From: Azospirillum brasilense
GTDB lineage: Bacteria > Pseudomonadota > Alphaproteobacteria > Azospirillales > Azospirillaceae
NCBI RefSeq assembly: GCF_007827795.1
Contig: NZ_VITI01000005.1
Coordinates: 186,001-250,000 of the forward strand
Direction: 5' to 3'
Length of the DNA stretch: 64,000 bases
The notes under the pieces are model-generated. The model did no database searches. It was not told the DNA's origin and saw only the letters and a list, made by a program, of their open reading frames with translations. The translations under genes were made by a program, and so were the position numbers. Numbering within the stretch: position 1 is the first letter of the stretch; each line of letters starts with the position of its first letter. Below are positions 59,654 to 64,000 of the stretch, one piece after another.

Positions 59654-60559
59654 ATGACCAAGACCACTTCTTTCGCCGCCCTGCTGCTTGGCGGCCTGCT
59701 GTGCAGCGGTTCCGTCTTCGCGCAAACGGCTTCGCTGCAGGACCGTCTGGACCGGCTGGAGTCGGGAGTGGAGGCGCTGGGCGGGCGCGTCGAGGTGGCG
59801 CAGGCCTATCCGGGCAACTCCTACACGCGGGGGCAGACCGCCGAGATCCAGCCCTCGCTGGCGGCGGATTTCGAGGTGCGGCTGCAGAAGCTGGAACGCG
59901 CCCTGTCGGAGCTGACCGGGCGCTACGAAGAGGCGACCTATCAGATCTCGCAGATGAAGGACCGGCTGGAGCGGGTCAACAGCGACATCGACTTCCGCCT
60001 GAAGGAGCTGGAGAGCAAGGGCGGCGGGGCGGCCAGCGATCCGTTCGGCGGTCCGGCCAAGCCCAGCGCGGCGGCTCCGGCCCCGGCTTCCAGCACAGCC
60101 AAGGCCCCCGAGAAGGTGGCGGACAAGCCGGCGGAGAAGCAGACCGCCGCCGTGGCGCCGCTGCCCGCCAACTCGACCCCGGAGAAGCAGTACGAGCACG
60201 CCTTCGAGCTGCTGCGCCAGTCCGACTACGACAAGGCCGAAAAAGCCTTCAGCGACTTCCTGGCGAAGAACAAGTCCCACCAGCTCGCCGGCAACGCCCA
60301 GTACTGGCTGGGCGAGACCTACTATGTCCGCAATAAGTTCCAGGACGCCGCCGTGGCCTTCGCCGAGGGCGTGCAGAAGTACCCGAAGAACAACAAGGCG
60401 GCGGACAATCTGCTGAAGCTCGGCATGTCGCTGCAGCAGCTCAACCAGAAGAAGGACGCCTGCACCGCCTTCAACCAGCTGATCACCAAATTCCCGGAGG
60501 CGTCGGCCAGCGTCAAGCGCCGCGCCGACACCGAGCGCCGTCGTCTGAACTGCGCCTGA
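59654..60559 (+). CDS. cpoB: Cell division coordinator CpoB (YbgF, Tol-Pal system)
   Basis: CpoB is a periplasmic protein that coordinates peptidoglycan synthesis with Tol-Pal driven outer-membrane constriction. The 301-residue precursor has a signal peptide (1-23, ending GSVFAQ), a coiled coil at about 27-120, a Pro/Ala/Lys-rich linker (about 122-175) and TPR repeats at about 180-298 (EKQYEHAFELLRQSDYDKAE, NAQYWLGETYY, QKYPKNNKAADNLLKLG). The tolQRAB-pal genes that usually precede it are not here; eno is instead. tilS follows by 8 nt. Confidence 0.94.
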   Translation: MTKTTSFAALLLGGLLCSGSVFAQTASLQDRLDRLESGVEALGGRVEVAQAYPGNSYTRGQTAEIQPSLAADFEVRLQKLERALSELTGRYEEATYQISQMKDRLERVNSDIDFRLKELESKGGGAASDPFGGPAKPSAAAPAPASSTAKAPEKVADKPAEKQTAAVAPLPANSTPEKQYEHAFELLRQSDYDKAEKAFSDFLAKNKSHQLAGNAQYWLGETYYVRNKFQDAAVAFAEGVQKYPKNNKAADNLLKLGMSLQQLNQKKDACTAFNQLITKFPEASASVKRRADTERRRLNCA

Positions 60560-60567
60560 CGGGTGCG

Positions 60568-61914
60568 GTGAACGGGTCCGACCCGGCGGGGCCGATTTCC
60601 GCGGGTGAGTTCGCCGCCCGCATGGACCGGCTGGGCGGCTTCGAGACGCGGCCGCGCGTGGCCGTGGGCGTATCCGGCGGCGCGGACAGCCTCGGGCTGG
60701 TTCTGCTCGCCCAGCGTTGGGCGGCGGAGCGGGGCGGGAATGTCCTCGCGCTGATCGTCGATCACGGCTTGCGCGCGGAATCGGCGGCGGAGGCTGATCG
60801 GGTGGGCGGCTGGCTCCAGGGGCGAGGCATTGCCCACGCGGTTCTGCACTGGGACGGCGAGAAGCCGGCCACCGGCATCCAGGAGGCGGCCCGCGCCGCG
60901 CGCTACCGTTTGCTGGCCGAGCGCTGCCGGGAGGAGGGCGTCCTTCATCTGGCGCTCGCCCACCATCGCGACGATCAGGCGGAGACGGTGCTGCTGCGGT
61001 TCGCCCGCGGTTCCGGAATCGACGGGCTGGCCGGCATGGCGCCGGTGCGCGCGGCGGGGGCGGTCCGGGTGATCCGGCCCCTGCTGGACCTGCCCCACGA
61101 GCGGCTGGTGGCGACCTGCCGCGCCTTCGGCCAGGAGTGGGCCGAGGACCCGTCCAACCGCAACCCCCGTTTTGCCCGCGCCCGCCTGCGCGCGGCGGGG
61201 GAGGCGCTGGCCGCCGAGGGGCTGGATGCGCCGCGTCTGGCCGACCTCGCCCGCCGGGCCGCCCGCGCCCGCAACGCGCTGGAGTCGGCGACCGCCGCCC
61301 TGCTGGCCGAAGCCGCCGAGGTCCATCCGGAGGGCTGGCTGCGGCTGGACCCGAAGCCTTTGCTGGAGGCCCCGGAGGAGCTTGGCCTGCGCGCGCTGGT
61401 CCGCTGCATCGCCGCGACGGGAGGCGCCGCCTATCCGCCGAAGGATGAGGCGGCGGAGCGCCTGTTCGCCGAGATCGCGGGGGGACGCTTCCGGGGGCGC
61501 ACGCTGGGCGGTTGCCGCATCGTGCCGCGGCGGGGGCATTTGGTGGTCGCGCGGGAACCGGTTGGGGTCACCGAACGGCTGGACCTTACACCGGGCGGCG
61601 AAGTCTGGTGGGACCGCCGATTCGCCGTTCGGCTGGCGGCGGGTGCGGGCGGTCCGGTAAGCGTGGCAAAATTGGGGCGTGAGGGGTGGCAAAGGGTGCG
61701 GTCCACAAGCCCGGATTCGGGCCGCATCGGCCTGCCCGAACCGGTTCGCGAGACGCTGCCGGCGCTTTGGGACGGAAACGGGCTGGCGGCGGTGCCGCAT
61801 CTGGGCTTTTCGCGGCCCGGATACCCCCTTTCGGCGGTCGCTTTGCATGCGCCCGGAGCGGTGTTGGCGGGTCCAGCTTTTCCGGTTGTTTCGGACCGTG
61901 TCGGCATTATTTAA
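60568..61914 (+). CDS. tilS: tRNA(Ile)-lysidine synthetase
   Basis: TilS converts C34 of tRNA-Ile(CAU) to lysidine so it reads AUA. The 448-residue protein has the N-type ATP-PP loop GVSGGADS at 34-41 (S36, G37, G38, D40, S41), [32 protein letters not shown] near 128-144 and [15 protein letters not shown]. The C-terminal half is the more divergent tRNA-binding part. GTG start at 60568 is in the usual place, 8 nt after cpoB. Order cpoB-tilS-ftsH is conserved. Confidence 0.95.
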   Translation: MNGSDPAGPISAGEFAARMDRLGGFETRPRVAVGVSGGADSLGLVLLAQRWAAERGGNVLALIVDHGLRAESAAEADRVGGWLQGRGIAHAVLHWDGEKPATGIQEAARAARYRLLAERCREEGVLHLALAHHRDDQAETVLLRFARGSGIDGLAGMAPVRAAGAVRVIRPLLDLPHERLVATCRAFGQEWAEDPSNRNPRFARARLRAAGEALAAEGLDAPRLADLARRAARARNALESATAALLAEAAEVHPEGWLRLDPKPLLEAPEELGLRALVRCIAATGGAAYPPKDEAAERLFAEIAGGRFRGRTLGGCRIVPRRGHLVVAREPVGVTERLDLTPGGEVWWDRRFAVRLAAGAGGPVSVAKLGREGWQRVRSTSPDSGRIGLPEPVRETLPALWDGNGLAAVPHLGFSRPGYPLSAVALHAPGAVLAGPAFPVVSDRVGII

Positions 61915-61998
61915 TCTGGGAACGTGCCCGTAAGCCCGGGAGGGGTGGCTCCGCATCGGCCTACCTTTCCGCGCAGGGTTCGCAGAAAGGCTTTTGAC

Positions 61999-63936
<1,938 letters not shown>

Positions 63937-63980
63937 TTAGCTGGTACCTGATCCGCACCGCAGCTTCGTTCAGCGAAACC

Positions 63981-64000
63981 GGCGCTCCGCAAGGGGCGCC
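63981..64000 (+). terminator. Terminator-like hairpin at the window end
   Basis: GGCGCTCC and GGGGCGCC pair around a GCAA loop (8 bp, one G-U pair). The sequence stops here, so a T-tract cannot be seen. Confidence 0.45.

Overview
The window is a GC-rich (roughly two-thirds G+C), tightly packed chromosomal segment. Its gene order and protein character point to an alphaproteobacterium of the Rhodospirillales, most like Azospirillum. That placement is inferred from conserved gene neighbourhoods (coaX-rnj-mce, rpsB-tsf-pyrH-frr-uppS-cdsA-dxr-rseP-bamA, trpGDC-moaC-moeA-lexA-comEC-gltX-gltA, cpoB-tilS-ftsH), from an alphaproteobacterial LexA box (GTTC-N7-GTTC) and from a complete pqqABCDE set. There is no rRNA, tRNA, CRISPR array, insertion sequence, prophage or integrase.

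Layout. 1-6.6 kb: end of coaX, RNase J, methylmalonyl-CoA epimerase, a DUF1467 membrane protein, DNA-3-methyladenine glycosylase I, two genes of unknown function, proS. 6.6-11.4 kb: an inverted-repeat element, lolC-type permease and lolD, a Tat-exported dienelactone hydrolase-like protein, a drug/metabolite exporter and a lipoprotein. 11.6-29.4 kb: dnaE, then a long plus-strand run for translation (rpsB, tsf, frr), UMP kinase, undecaprenyl-PP and CDP-diacylglycerol synthesis, MEP-pathway dxr, RseP, BamA, OmpH/Skp, FabZ and lipid A synthesis (lpxA, lpxI, lpxB), closing with gloA. lpxD is absent from its usual place between ompH and fabZ. 29.4-31.9 kb: GNAT acetyltransferase, LysR regulator with a palindromic operator candidate, glutathione transferase. 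31.7-42.6 kb, mostly minus strand: small membrane protein, gltA, gltX, (comEC on plus), lexA, moeA, moaC, GNAT, trpC, trpD, trpG. 42.7-49 kb: a small insertion (secreted protein, polysaccharide deacetylase-like protein, HMA protein, membrane protein) that separates trpGDC from trpE; trpE follows ppiD. 49.2-54.5 kb: tpiA, secG, pyrG, dienelactone hydrolase, kdsA, HhH protein. 54.6-57.8 kb, minus: pqqABCDE. 58.1-64 kb: eno, cpoB, tilS, ftsH.

Most genes serve core functions: envelope biogenesis (LPS, Lol, Bam, Sec, CpoB), translation, tryptophan, molybdopterin and PQQ cofactors, and glycolysis. Many junctions are 4-nt ATGA or GTGA overlaps, implying translational coupling. Several strong intrinsic terminators sit only 12-80 nt before the next co-directional gene, so terminators and 5' leaders are intertwined. 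I found no clear undescribed multi-gene system. The most useful leads are the missing lpxD, a possible small RNA at about 3.5-3.7 kb, the unknown gene pair at 3.9-5.2 kb, the gltA promoter palindrome, the LysR palindrome, and the terminator-leader arrangements.
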